The translations under genes were made by a program, and so were the position numbers. From NCBI GenBank assembly GCA_003168255.1, contig PMSU01000151.1, positions 25,833 through 89,832 on the forward strand: 64,000 nucleotides of DNA. The letters are read 5' to 3'. Shown one piece after another: positions 37,834-45,279 of this stretch. Each line of letters starts with the position of its first letter. The first letter of the stretch is position 1. The notes below the pieces were generated by a model, which worked only from the letters and a program-made list of their open reading frames with translations, did not search any database and was not told the DNA's origin. This DNA comes from Actinomycetota bacterium. GTDB lineage: Bacteria; Actinomycetota; Actinomycetes; Streptosporangiales; Streptosporangiaceae.

Positions 37834-38997
37834 ATGGCACTGCGATTCCACTGGTTCTTGCCCACCAACGGTGATGGCCGTGACGTCACGGGGAGCGGAA
37901 ATGCCACGTCAACGGGCACGGCCGACGTTGCCCGCCCGGCCACCCTTGGCTATCTCGGGCAGGTAGCGCGAAGCGCGGAACAGCTCGGTTTCGTGGGCGC
38001 GCTCACGCCTACCGGCGCATGGTGCGAGGACGCATGGCTGGCGACCGCCATGCTGACCGAGGTAACCGAGCGGCTGCAATTCCTTGTGGCCTTCCGCCCC
38101 GGCCTGATTTCCCCCACCATGTCAGCCCAGATGGCGGCGACCTTCCAGCGCTACTCGAAGGGGCGGCTGCTGCTCAATGTGGTAGTCGGCGGCGAGCCCG
38201 CCGAGCAGCGGGCGTACGGCGACTTCACCGACAAGCCCGGCCGGTACGAGCGCTGCGGCGAGTTCCTGCACATCGTCACCAGCCTGTGGCGAGGCGAGAC
38301 GGTCACCTTCGAAGGCTCGCATCTCGCAGTGGAAGGCGGGCGGCTGGGCCGGCTGCCTGATCCGCTGCCGCCGCTCTACTTTGGCGGCTCGTCCGCGGCG
38401 GCGGGCCCGGTTGCAGCCCGCTACGCGGACGTGTACCTGACCTGGGGTGAGCCTCCGGCCGCGGTAGAGAAGAAGCTGCGGTGGGTCACCGATCTCTGCA
38501 ACGGCAGGCCGATCCGGTTTGGCATCCGGCTGCACGTGATCAGCCGGGACACCTCCGCGGAAGCCTGGCGCCAGGCAGGCCGGCTGATCGAGCGGATAGA
38601 TCCAGCCGACATCCGCAAGGTCCAGGAAGGGCTGGCCCGCAGCGAGTCCGAGGGACAGCGCCGCATGGTGGAACTGCACGGCGGGTCCACCGACCGGCTC
38701 GAGGTCTCCCCCAACCTCTGGGCCGGCGTCGGCCTGGTGCGCGGCGGCGCCGGCACCGCCCTGGTCGGCAGCCACCGTGAGGTGGCGGACAGGATCGAGG
38801 AGTACGCCCGGCTCGGCATCGACGAATTCATCATGTCGGGATATCCCCACCTCGAGGAGGCGTACTGGTTCGGCGAGGGGGTATTGCCGATCCTGGCCGA
38901 GCGAGGCCTGTGGCGACATCCCGCGCCCGACAGCCTGGACGATGCCGCGAATGCGGTGCCGTTCGCGCCTACTCCTGAGCCCGCAGCCGTTCGGTAA
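37834..38997 (+). CDS. ssuD: FMNH2-dependent alkanesulfonate monooxygenase SsuD-like
   Basis: 387-residue luciferase-like enzyme that should desulfonate alkanesulfonates to aldehyde and sulfite with FMNH2. Typical blocks are LRFHWFLPTNGDGRDVTG, the core LVAFRPGLISPTMSAQMAAT, GRLLLNVVVGGEPAEQRAYG and LYFGGSSAAAGPVAARYADV, with MSGYPHLEEAYWFGEGVLP at the end. ATG 37834 has GGGAGAG about 5 nt upstream. It runs toward a flavin reductase gene, the expected FMNH2 source. No ssuABC transporter is in the window. Confidence 0.93.
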   Translation: MALRFHWFLPTNGDGRDVTGSGNATSTGTADVARPATLGYLGQVARSAEQLGFVGALTPTGAWCEDAWLATAMLTEVTERLQFLVAFRPGLISPTMSAQMAATFQRYSKGRLLLNVVVGGEPAEQRAYGDFTDKPGRYERCGEFLHIVTSLWRGETVTFEGSHLAVEGGRLGRLPDPLPPLYFGGSSAAAGPVAARYADVYLTWGEPPAAVEKKLRWVTDLCNGRPIRFGIRLHVISRDTSAEAWRQAGRLIERIDPADIRKVQEGLARSESEGQRRMVELHGGSTDRLEVSPNLWAGVGLVRGGAGTALVGSHREVADRIEEYARLGIDEFIMSGYPHLEEAYWFGEGVLPILAERGLWRHPAPDSLDDAANAVPFAPTPEPAAVR

Positions 38998-39040
38998 AAA
39001 TGACATTGCGGGCTGGATTAACAGAATTTTGCCGAACGGC
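38986..39040. terminator. Inverted repeat between convergent ssuD and flavin reductase
   Basis: GCCGTTCGGTAAAAA (38986-39000) and AATTTTGCCGAACGGC (39025-39040) are near-perfect inverted repeats with A/T-rich inner ends. The left arm includes the ssuD stop. The pair could end both transcripts. Confidence 0.6.
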
Positions 39041-39073
39041 GCTGCGCCGGTCCAGCCGGCCGGCCCGGGCTGG

Positions 39074-39604
39074 CTACCCGGGTTCTGGCTGAAGGCGGGC
39101 GAACTGGCCCTGGTGGTGCAGCAGCGGCTGTTCGGCCGAGCCGAGCTCGGCCGCCAGAACCCGGCCGACCACGAGCTCATGATCCCCGATGGTCACCATC
39201 GAGTGCATCGCGCAAATCAGGTGCGTGGTGGCGTCGGCCAGCAGCGGCAGCCCGGCCGCGCCGGTGTGCCACTGGGTGGGATGCCCGAACCTGTCCTCTC
39301 CCTTGCGGGCGAACCTGGCGGCCAGCCGGTGCTGCTCGTGGCCCATCAGGTTGACGGCGAAGTGCTCCGCGGCGCGAACCGCGGGCCAGTTCGACGAGCC
39401 GTGCCCGATGTAGAAGGAGACAAGCGGCGGCGCCAGGCTCGCGGAGCTGAACGAGGTGACGGTCAGGCCACCGGGGCCAGCGGGCCCGCGCAGCGTCACG
39501 ATGGCCACGCCCGAGGCGTGCCGGGCTAGGGCCTGACGGAAAATGCCGGCGTCCACGGCCGCCAGGTCGTGGCTGGCCGCCGGCATAAGGGGCGAGAGGG
39601 TCAC
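39074..39604 (-). CDS. Flavin reductase family protein (FMN reductase)
   Basis: About 176 residues of the flavin reductase-like fold: FRQALARHASGVAIVTLRG, GLTVTSFSSASLAPPLVSFY, WPAVRAAEHFAVNLMGHEQH and FARLQPEPG. It should reduce FMN with NAD(P)H and hand it to the LLM and SfnB/DszC-type monooxygenases next door. GTG 39604 is chosen for the GGAAGG site 9 nt upstream; ATG 39637 is an alternative, and a TTG at 39715 is more likely part of a promoter. It is convergent with ssuD, so it has its own promoter. Confidence 0.9.
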   Translation of the reverse strand: MTLSPLMPAASHDLAAVDAGIFRQALARHASGVAIVTLRGPAGPGGLTVTSFSSASLAPPLVSFYIGHGSSNWPAVRAAEHFAVNLMGHEQHRLAARFARKGEDRFGHPTQWHTGAAGLPLLADATTHLICAMHSMVTIGDHELVVGRVLAAELGSAEQPLLHHQGQFARLQPEPG

Positions 39605-39984
39605 CGATACCTGCCTTCCGATCGCGGCCGACTCCATGAGGTTCGCGGCTTGGGCGAGGAGCGTGACTCCATCTCCGTTGCCACTAACGGTGCCATCCCG
39701 AAAGGCTATAGTCAATATTTACGATCGCTTTACTATGTTTTTACCCTGCACCATGGCAAAGTAATGTAATAGTCAAATCCCCAGGCGGTCTGTGCCAACG
39801 GCTAGCGCTGGCCGCCATGGCACCAGGTGCCGCTGCCATCTGGACACCATTCGTCTTGTTTCCTATAGTCGAGGACGCGACTATTTAGCTCTAGGTTCAG
39901 GCCATCCGCGGTACGCCGGATCGCCGCCTCTACCGGAGCCGGATCCCCTCCAGCGCCGCGCGCCTATCCGAAAGGCAAGGTCCA
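39605..39984. promoter_or_regulatory. Regulatory region upstream of flavin reductase and hydrolase genes
   Basis: 380 bp, unusually AT-rich between 39690 and 39775. TTGACT (39715-39710, minus) resembles a -35. ATAGTCG-N6-CGACTAT at 39865-39884 is a perfect inverted repeat, and TAGTCAA recurs at about 39708 and 39771. GCGACTATTTAG at 39877 matches the site at 37743. No gene is seen. Confidence 0.5.
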
Positions 39985-40869
39985 ATGAAACAGGAGCCTG
40001 CTCGAGTCGACTTCGAGTCTGCCGACGGACTGACCCTCGCCACCTACCGGTGGGCTCCCGCCAGCGCCCCCAAGGCGATCGCGCAGATCGCCCACGGCGT
40101 CGGCGAGCACGCTCGCCGCTATGACCACGTGGCTGCGGCGCTGACTGCCGCGGGCTACATCGTGTACTCGCATGATCATCGAAATCACGGGGCTACCGCG
40201 CGGTCCGCAGCCGAACTCGGCGCGACCGGTGCGGACGGCTGGACCGAGCTCGTCGCCGACGTCGGCCGCGTCGGCCAGCGAGCGCGCGGCGAGCACCCGG
40301 GCTTGCCGCTCGTCCTGGTCGCGCACAGCCTCGGCTCATTCGCGAGCCAGCAGCTCCTGCTTGATCACAGCGAAGACTACGACGCCGTCGCGATGTCGGG
40401 GACCGCCGCTCTCACCCTGCTCGAGCCGGCGATGAACCTGGACGAGCCGATGGAACTGGCGGCGTTCAATGCCGCGTTCGACCCGCCGCGGACCCAGTTC
40501 GACTGGCTGTCGCGCGACGAGGCCGAGGTCGACAAGTACATAGCCGATCCGCTGTGCGGGTTCGGGCTCGACATCGACGGCGGGAAGGCGCTGTTTTCCG
40601 GCGCCAGGGAGGCGGCCGACCCAGAGCGGCTGGCCGGCCTGCGCAAAGACCTGCCTGTCTACATCACCGTGGGAGAGATGGACCCGGTCAACGGCCAGCT
40701 GGCTCTTGTCAACGCGCTCGTCGAGGGCTACCGGGCGGCAGGGCTTCGCGACGTCACCCTCCAGGTCTGGCCAGGTGCCCGCCACGAGATCTTCAACGAG
40801 ATCAACCGGGACGAGATCATCGCCGCGATGGTGAGCTGGCTCGACCACCGGATCACCGCCACCCGCTAG
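39985..40869 (+). CDS. Monoacylglycerol lipase-like alpha/beta hydrolase
   Basis: 294 residues with motifs of the lysophospholipase/monoglyceride lipase group: QIAHGVGEHARRYDHVAAAL near the oxyanion hole, nucleophile elbow VLVAHSLGSFASQQLL, acid in VGEMDPVNG and base in WPGARHEIFNEINRDE. No signal peptide is present, so it acts inside the cell, probably on esters. Its TAG stop shares the bases CTAG with the convergent ligase gene (40866-40869). It could supply carboxylic acid from an ester to the neighbouring ligase, which is only an inference. Confidence 0.92.
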   Translation: MKQEPARVDFESADGLTLATYRWAPASAPKAIAQIAHGVGEHARRYDHVAAALTAAGYIVYSHDHRNHGATARSAAELGATGADGWTELVADVGRVGQRARGEHPGLPLVLVAHSLGSFASQQLLLDHSEDYDAVAMSGTAALTLLEPAMNLDEPMELAAFNAAFDPPRTQFDWLSRDEAEVDKYIADPLCGFGLDIDGGKALFSGAREAADPERLAGLRKDLPVYITVGEMDPVNGQLALVNALVEGYRAAGLRDVTLQVWPGARHEIFNEINRDEIIAAMVSWLDHRITATR

Positions 40870-42626
40870 AAGCAGGAGAGCGGCGGACAGATTCTGGTCT
40901 CGTGTTTGAGCTTCGCACCAATATCGGCGCGCAGTGCCACCTTGGAGATCTTCCCGATCTGGGTGCGCGGCAGCGCGTCGATGAGCTCGAGACGTTCGGG
41001 CCACTTGTACTTGGCCAGGCCCTGAGCCTCCAGGTAAGCGCAGATGCCGGCGAGTGTCGGCGGGTTCAGCGGGTCCCGGGGCACGACGTAGGCGCAGCCG
41101 CGCTCGCCCAGTCTGGGGTCGGGCATGCCGACCAGGGCGATCTCGGCAACGGCGGGGTGACCCGCGACCAGTAGCTCGACCTCCTCGGCGTTGATCTTCT
41201 CGCCGCCGCGGTCGACAAGGTCCTTGGCGCGGCCCTCTATCGAGTAGCTCAGCGTCCCCGCGTACCTGCGTGTCCGCACGAGGTCACCGGACCGATAGAA
41301 GCCCTCGGCGGTGAAGGCCTCGCGGTCGCGGTCCGGCGCAGCGAGGTACCCGCGGATGGTGTAGGGCCCACGCGCGGCCAGCTCGCCGGTCTCGCCCTCG
41401 GCTACCTCGGCCTCCGTGCCGGGCCGGAGCACCCGGACTTCATCAAGGGGCGAGATCGGGACACCGACGGTCTGCGCCCGCAGGTCGGCGTGCGCATCCA
41501 GCGGGGTGAACAGGAAGAGCCCCTCGCTCATGCCGAAGGCCTGGGTGACGTGGACGCCCCGTCCGGTCAGCTCGTCGAAGACCGGACGGGGGACGCGCGC
41601 GGCGGTCAGCACCCAGGTGCTGAGCCGGGCGACGGCGTCGTCGAATGCCGGGTGCGACAGGTATTCCTCGGCCAGTCCCGGCGGGCTCATGGTCCACGTG
41701 GCACCGTGCTCAGCCATCAGCGGGAGCATGACGTCGGCTCCAGGAGTCGCGAGGAGTAGCGCGGCGCCGACGTCGTGGGCGGCGTGAAGGCCGTTGATGA
41801 GCGCTGCGTTGTGGGCGAGCGGGAGGCCGAAGGCGAGCACGCTCTGCTCCGTGTGGCCCCACCAGCCGGAGGTCAGGCCGGCGTTGTAACGGTACTCGGC
41901 GTGCAGGCGGGGGATGATCTTCGGCGTTCCGGTGGTGCCACCCGAGAGTTGCAGCACGGCCGGTCCGTGGACGTCGAGCGATCCCGCGATCTCGAGCAGT
42001 CCGGCCTGTTCCTTGTTGCTGATCTCGTGGTCCTGAAGGTCCTCGATTCGCAGGCCCGCCTTGTCCGGTGCAGCGCCCACGGTCACGAGCTGCCGCATCG
42101 CGGGCAGCAGATCAGCAACCTCCTGTGCCAGCCCGACCAGGTCGAAGCTGGGGAAATCGGCCTGGACGAGGTGGGCCACGGCGCCGGACTGCCGGCCGAT
42201 CTGCTCGATCTCGAGGCGACGGTGGATGGCCAGCGTGCAGACCGGGATAAGGCCGGCCTTGAGCAGTCCGTACCAGGCGATGACTGCCGTGGCGGAATTG
42301 GTCAGCTGCAACAGCACACGTTCCCCCGGCAGCAGGCCGGAGCTCAGCAGCCTGGCGGCCACGGCATCCGAGCGGGCGTCGAGTTCGCGATAGGTGAGCC
42401 GCGTGTCCGGCGTGATCAGCGCGGTGCGCTCGGCGTAGGTCGTTGCGGCCTGGCGGAAGGCTGTCGGGAGGGAGCGCGTGCCCCAGGCCCCGGTCGCCAC
42501 GTACCGGTCCACCTCAGCCTGGGGGTGCGGGACGACCCCCGGCAGGGCCGTGTTCTGCGGAGAAGAGGCCTTGGTGGCGCCGTCGATGACGCTGTTCCCG
42601 GCCTGGCTGCCGTGCAGCGAGTTCAT
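40866..42626 (-). CDS. Aryl acid adenylating ligase, DhbE/SdgA-like
   Basis: 586 residues from ATG 42626, behind AGGAGAA. It is an AMP-forming ligase: P-loop LQLSGGTTGTPKIIPRLHAE, then TQAFGMSEGLFLFTPLDAHA, RGPYTIRGYL, FYRSGDLVRTRRYAGTLSYS, EGRAKDLVDRGGEKINAEEV and the C-terminal Lys in LPRTQIGKISKVAL. These match 2,3-dihydroxybenzoate and salicylate adenylating enzymes (DhbE, SdgA). No aryl carrier protein is nearby, which argues for catabolism and against siderophore synthesis. It is downstream of the FAD monooxygenase gene, so activated aryl substrate and hydroxylation are coupled. Confidence 0.92.
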   Translation of the reverse strand: MNSLHGSQAGNSVIDGATKASSPQNTALPGVVPHPQAEVDRYVATGAWGTRSLPTAFRQAATTYAERTALITPDTRLTYRELDARSDAVAARLLSSGLLPGERVLLQLTNSATAVIAWYGLLKAGLIPVCTLAIHRRLEIEQIGRQSGAVAHLVQADFPSFDLVGLAQEVADLLPAMRQLVTVGAAPDKAGLRIEDLQDHEISNKEQAGLLEIAGSLDVHGPAVLQLSGGTTGTPKIIPRLHAEYRYNAGLTSGWWGHTEQSVLAFGLPLAHNAALINGLHAAHDVGAALLLATPGADVMLPLMAEHGATWTMSPPGLAEEYLSHPAFDDAVARLSTWVLTAARVPRPVFDELTGRGVHVTQAFGMSEGLFLFTPLDAHADLRAQTVGVPISPLDEVRVLRPGTEAEVAEGETGELAARGPYTIRGYLAAPDRDREAFTAEGFYRSGDLVRTRRYAGTLSYSIEGRAKDLVDRGGEKINAEEVELLVAGHPAVAEIALVGMPDPRLGERGCAYVVPRDPLNPPTLAGICAYLEAQGLAKYKWPERLELIDALPRTQIGKISKVALRADIGAKLKHETRICPPLSCF

Positions 42627-42660
42627 GTTCTCCTGCCTCTTGCCTTCGTGATTCGTAAAG

Positions 42661-44286
42661 TCAACCTGCAATCGCGACGAGATCGGCGCGGCCGGCCGCG
42701 ATCCCGTCGACGAGATCGTCGAGGTGGTCGGCGGGGGCGCCGACCACCGTGAGCAACTTTGTCTGGCGGCGGATCCGTTCGGCGAGCGCGAGCCGGTCGA
42801 GCAGCGCCGGACGGCCCGGTCGTCCCTCCAGCCGGACCCCGTCCGCGCCGGCCTCGGCGAGTGCGATGCAGCGGTCGAGCACCTCGTCGGCCGCTGGCGA
42901 CCAGGGATCATCGACATCTGCTTCCAGCATCGCCACCAGGGCCTCGTCCGGATAGGCAGCGCGCAGGGCGGTGACGGCGAACGGCTCACCCTGCACCTCG
43001 CGATAGCCCGCCTGCCCGTCTTCATCCAGGACGCGACCGCTCGCGCGCAACGCTGCCCCTTCGTAGGGCCGGTTCAGGATCCAGGTCCGGACGTCGGCGA
43101 GCTCGTCGTCGGTGGGTTCCAGGCCGGCGAACGCAGCGAGGCCGGCTCGCAGGAGGCCGGGGTCGCTCCGGGCGAGGCGCGAGGCGGAAACCACCCCGCC
43201 CCGGCTGAGATAGGCCAGCATCAGCTGCGGCGCGGGGAGGTCAAGGCGGTGCCCGATCGAGTCCCACCAGCGCTGACTGCGCACGGCAGCGTCTTGCAGT
43301 GCCTCGACGCGAGGACGGCGGATCTTCTCGTACCGTCGCAGTGCGCCAGCCAGCGACGGTTCCTCACCGGTGGTGAGGCTGTCGGCCAGGACGACGGCGT
43401 CCTCGATCGCCATCTTCGTCCCCGAGCCCACCGAGTAGTGCGCGGTGTGGGCCGCGTCCCCGATGAGCACCACGTTCTCGTGGTGCCACCGGGGAAGGGA
43501 CACGGTCCGGAAGTGCATCCAGCGTGAGCGGTTGCCGAGCAGTTCGGCTCTCCCGAGCGCGTCGGCGAAGGCCTTCTGGAGGTAGTCGATGCTGAAGGTG
43601 TCGGACTCGGTAAGCGGCGTGCGCGCGGTCGCGATGTCCATCCGCGCGCGACGCCAGGTTCCGACATCGGCCTCGACCCCGAGGGTGCTGCGCTCCTCGG
43701 CGTAGGGGTAGCCGTGGATGGTGAACAGGCCGTGCTCGGTGCGTACTGGCACGAACAGGTTGGACCGCAGCCGGGTCGCGCAGCCGAGCCACATGAACAC
43801 CCCGCGGCCGGGGACGACGCGACCGCCCACGTGTTCAGCGAGCTCGGCACGGGTCTTGCTGCCCACGCCGTCCGCGGCGATCACCAGGTCGCCGTCCCGT
43901 ACGTCGCCGAGATTGCGCTCCACCCCGAGATCCACCTCGACACCGGCCCGGACCGCCTCGTCGAGAAGGACGGCGAGGAGCCGGGACCGCGCGATCGCGA
44001 TGCCTCCGCCGGTGCCCTTCGCCCGGACCGAGACTCCGTCGATCAGCATCTCCTGCTGCGGCATCGGCACCGAGGCCTGCACGAGGCGGTCGAATGTTGC
44101 CCGTTCCGCCTGCGCCACCACGCGCAGCGTGCGGGCGGTGAACGCAACCCCGAAGCCGAAAGTGTCGTCGGGCACCGACCGCTCGCTGACGCGCACGCTG
44201 GTGTGCGGTATCCGCTCCTTGATCAGCCGCGCAGCGAATAGGCCCGCCGGGCCCCCTCCGATGACCTCGACACGTCCCAGTTGCAT
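42661..44286 (-). CDS. Aryl-CoA FAD monooxygenase with shortened OYE-like tail
   Basis: 541 residues. The N-terminal 380 form a flavoprotein hydroxylase: VEVIGGGPAGLFAARLIKE, VIAADGVGSKTRAELAE (DG-type motif) and VVLIGDAAHTAHYSVGSGTK, MAIEDAVVLADSL. The HYSVGSGTKMA stretch is typical of salicylyl-CoA 5-hydroxylase and anthraniloyl-CoA monooxygenase. The last 75 residues (IALAEAGADGVRLEG, LALAERIRRQTKLLTVVG, AAGRADLVAIAG) look like the end of an Old-Yellow-Enzyme barrel, but the FMN-binding front half is absent. ATG 44286 follows a -10 (TATCGT) by six bases and has no ribosome site, so its mRNA is probably leaderless. It is followed by the ligase gene. Confidence 0.87.
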   Translation of the reverse strand: MQLGRVEVIGGGPAGLFAARLIKERIPHTSVRVSERSVPDDTFGFGVAFTARTLRVVAQAERATFDRLVQASVPMPQQEMLIDGVSVRAKGTGGGIAIARSRLLAVLLDEAVRAGVEVDLGVERNLGDVRDGDLVIAADGVGSKTRAELAEHVGGRVVPGRGVFMWLGCATRLRSNLFVPVRTEHGLFTIHGYPYAEERSTLGVEADVGTWRRARMDIATARTPLTESDTFSIDYLQKAFADALGRAELLGNRSRWMHFRTVSLPRWHHENVVLIGDAAHTAHYSVGSGTKMAIEDAVVLADSLTTGEEPSLAGALRRYEKIRRPRVEALQDAAVRSQRWWDSIGHRLDLPAPQLMLAYLSRGGVVSASRLARSDPGLLRAGLAAFAGLEPTDDELADVRTWILNRPYEGAALRASGRVLDEDGQAGYREVQGEPFAVTALRAAYPDEALVAMLEADVDDPWSPAADEVLDRCIALAEAGADGVRLEGRPGRPALLDRLALAERIRRQTKLLTVVGAPADHLDDLVDGIAAGRADLVAIAG

Positions 44287-44292
44287 GGAGGT

Positions 44293-44368
44293 ACGATAGG
44301 CATCATGTGACTGACTCGTCAAGTTTACGACTCGATCGTTGACATGCGGGTCCGAACGTGGGCATACT
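44293..44368. promoter_or_regulatory. Divergent promoters of the aromatic-acid block
   Basis: Leftward: TTGACG (44322-44317), 18 nt and TATCGT (44298-44293). Rightward: TTGACA (44339-44344), 18 nt and CATACT (44363-44368). Between the two -35 boxes lies the palindrome ACGACTCGATCGT (44327-44339), which overlaps the rightward -35 and is a good candidate operator for the TetR regulator at 47451. Confidence 0.7.
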
Positions 44369-44398
44369 CGCAGCACAAAGACAGGAAGGAAGCGACTC

Positions 44399-45019
44399 GT
44401 GACTTCCCCGACGGCGCAGGTGCGGGAGCAGGAGGCCGCCCCGGGAGGCGCCGCCATCCACCCGGTGCGCGGCATCAACCACATGGCGTTCCCGACGTTC
44501 GACCCGGCGGGCACCATCGGTTTCTACCGAGATGTCCTTGGCTTGCCGCTCGTGCAAACGATGCAGGTCAAGGCGTGGGGGGCGGAGTACCAGCGCGACT
44601 TCGTGCACTTCTTCTTCGACATCGGCAACGCCGACTGCCTGGCCTTCTTCTACTACTTCGGCCAGGAGCCCTACCGCGACAAGAACCTCCCGCCCCTGCT
44701 CGATCTCGGCAAGCACGTCGCACTCCACGTGGACACCCTCGAGGACCTCGACGGGTTCCACAAGCGCATCGAGGACGCCGGGCTGAAGCTCCAGATGCGC
44801 GTCATGCACGAGACGGTCGAGTCGATCTACGTCCGCGACCCCAACGACATCCTCATCGAGATCGCCCGTCCGCTGCGGGAGCTGACCGCGGCAGACGCGG
44901 TGGATGCCATGGTCACCGCCCAGGCGCTGCTCGACATCCTGGCCGGTGACGGCGAGCCGACCCTCGACGCGCTGTGGGCCCGCAAGGCCGAGCTCATCGC
45001 CTCCGGAGTCCCGGCCTGA
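44399..45019 (+). CDS. VOC-family protein, possible ring-cleavage dioxygenase or glyoxalase-like enzyme
   Basis: 206 residues from GTG 44399, behind AGGAAGGA. The fold is the vicinal oxygen chelate type: metal ligands are suggested by His in VRGINHMAFPTFDPAG, His in KHVALHVDTLED and Glu in NDILIEIARP, with IGFYRDVLGLPLVQTMQVKA and VHFFFDIGNADCLAFFYYFG between. Such proteins include extradiol dioxygenases and lyases. The C-terminal 45 residues form an added helix-rich tail. It is first in a five-gene rightward run, opposite the aryl-CoA monooxygenase. Confidence 0.88.
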   Translation: MTSPTAQVREQEAAPGGAAIHPVRGINHMAFPTFDPAGTIGFYRDVLGLPLVQTMQVKAWGAEYQRDFVHFFFDIGNADCLAFFYYFGQEPYRDKNLPPLLDLGKHVALHVDTLEDLDGFHKRIEDAGLKLQMRVMHETVESIYVRDPNDILIEIARPLRELTAADAVDAMVTAQALLDILAGDGEPTLDALWARKAELIASGVPA

Positions 45020-45030
45020 CAAGGAGAACC

Positions 45031-45279
45031 ATGACCACCCTCTACTTCCTCGACGCCGCCGAGTTCACCGATGTCTCCGCAGTGGCCGCGGCGCAGCCCG
45101 GCGCCCGGGTGGAGCGGCTCCCGGGCTACGTCACGGTCACTTCGAACGGCCCACTCATCGTCGACCGCCGCGCCACGGGGGTCCGGCACTCGGTCTGGTA
45201 CAGCGCGCTCGCAGCCGTCGGCCACGGGCGCGTCGTCCAGTACGACAAGGACGCACTGAAGGTGGAGCCGACCCCGTGA
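45031..45279 (+). CDS. Small protein of unknown function, 82 residues
   Basis: ATG 45031 follows AAGGAG by 5 nt, 11 bp after the VOC stop. The GTG of the next gene overlaps its stop (GTGA), so it is firmly part of the operon. The chain reads TLYFLDAAEFTDVSAVAAAQ, then RVERLPGYVTVTSNGPLIVD and WYSALAAVGHGRVVQYDKDA, suggesting a compact alpha/beta domain. I do not recognise the family. It may be an accessory subunit or small enzyme of the pathway. Confidence 0.85.
   Translation: MTTLYFLDAAEFTDVSAVAAAQPGARVERLPGYVTVTSNGPLIVDRRATGVRHSVWYSALAAVGHGRVVQYDKDALKVEPTP

Noticed and set aside
40866..44286. Siderophore biosynthesis start (2,3-dihydroxybenzoate activation)
   Set aside because: No isochorismatase, EntA-type dehydrogenase, carrier protein or NRPS is present; a CoA-type monooxygenase and hydrolases point to catabolism.
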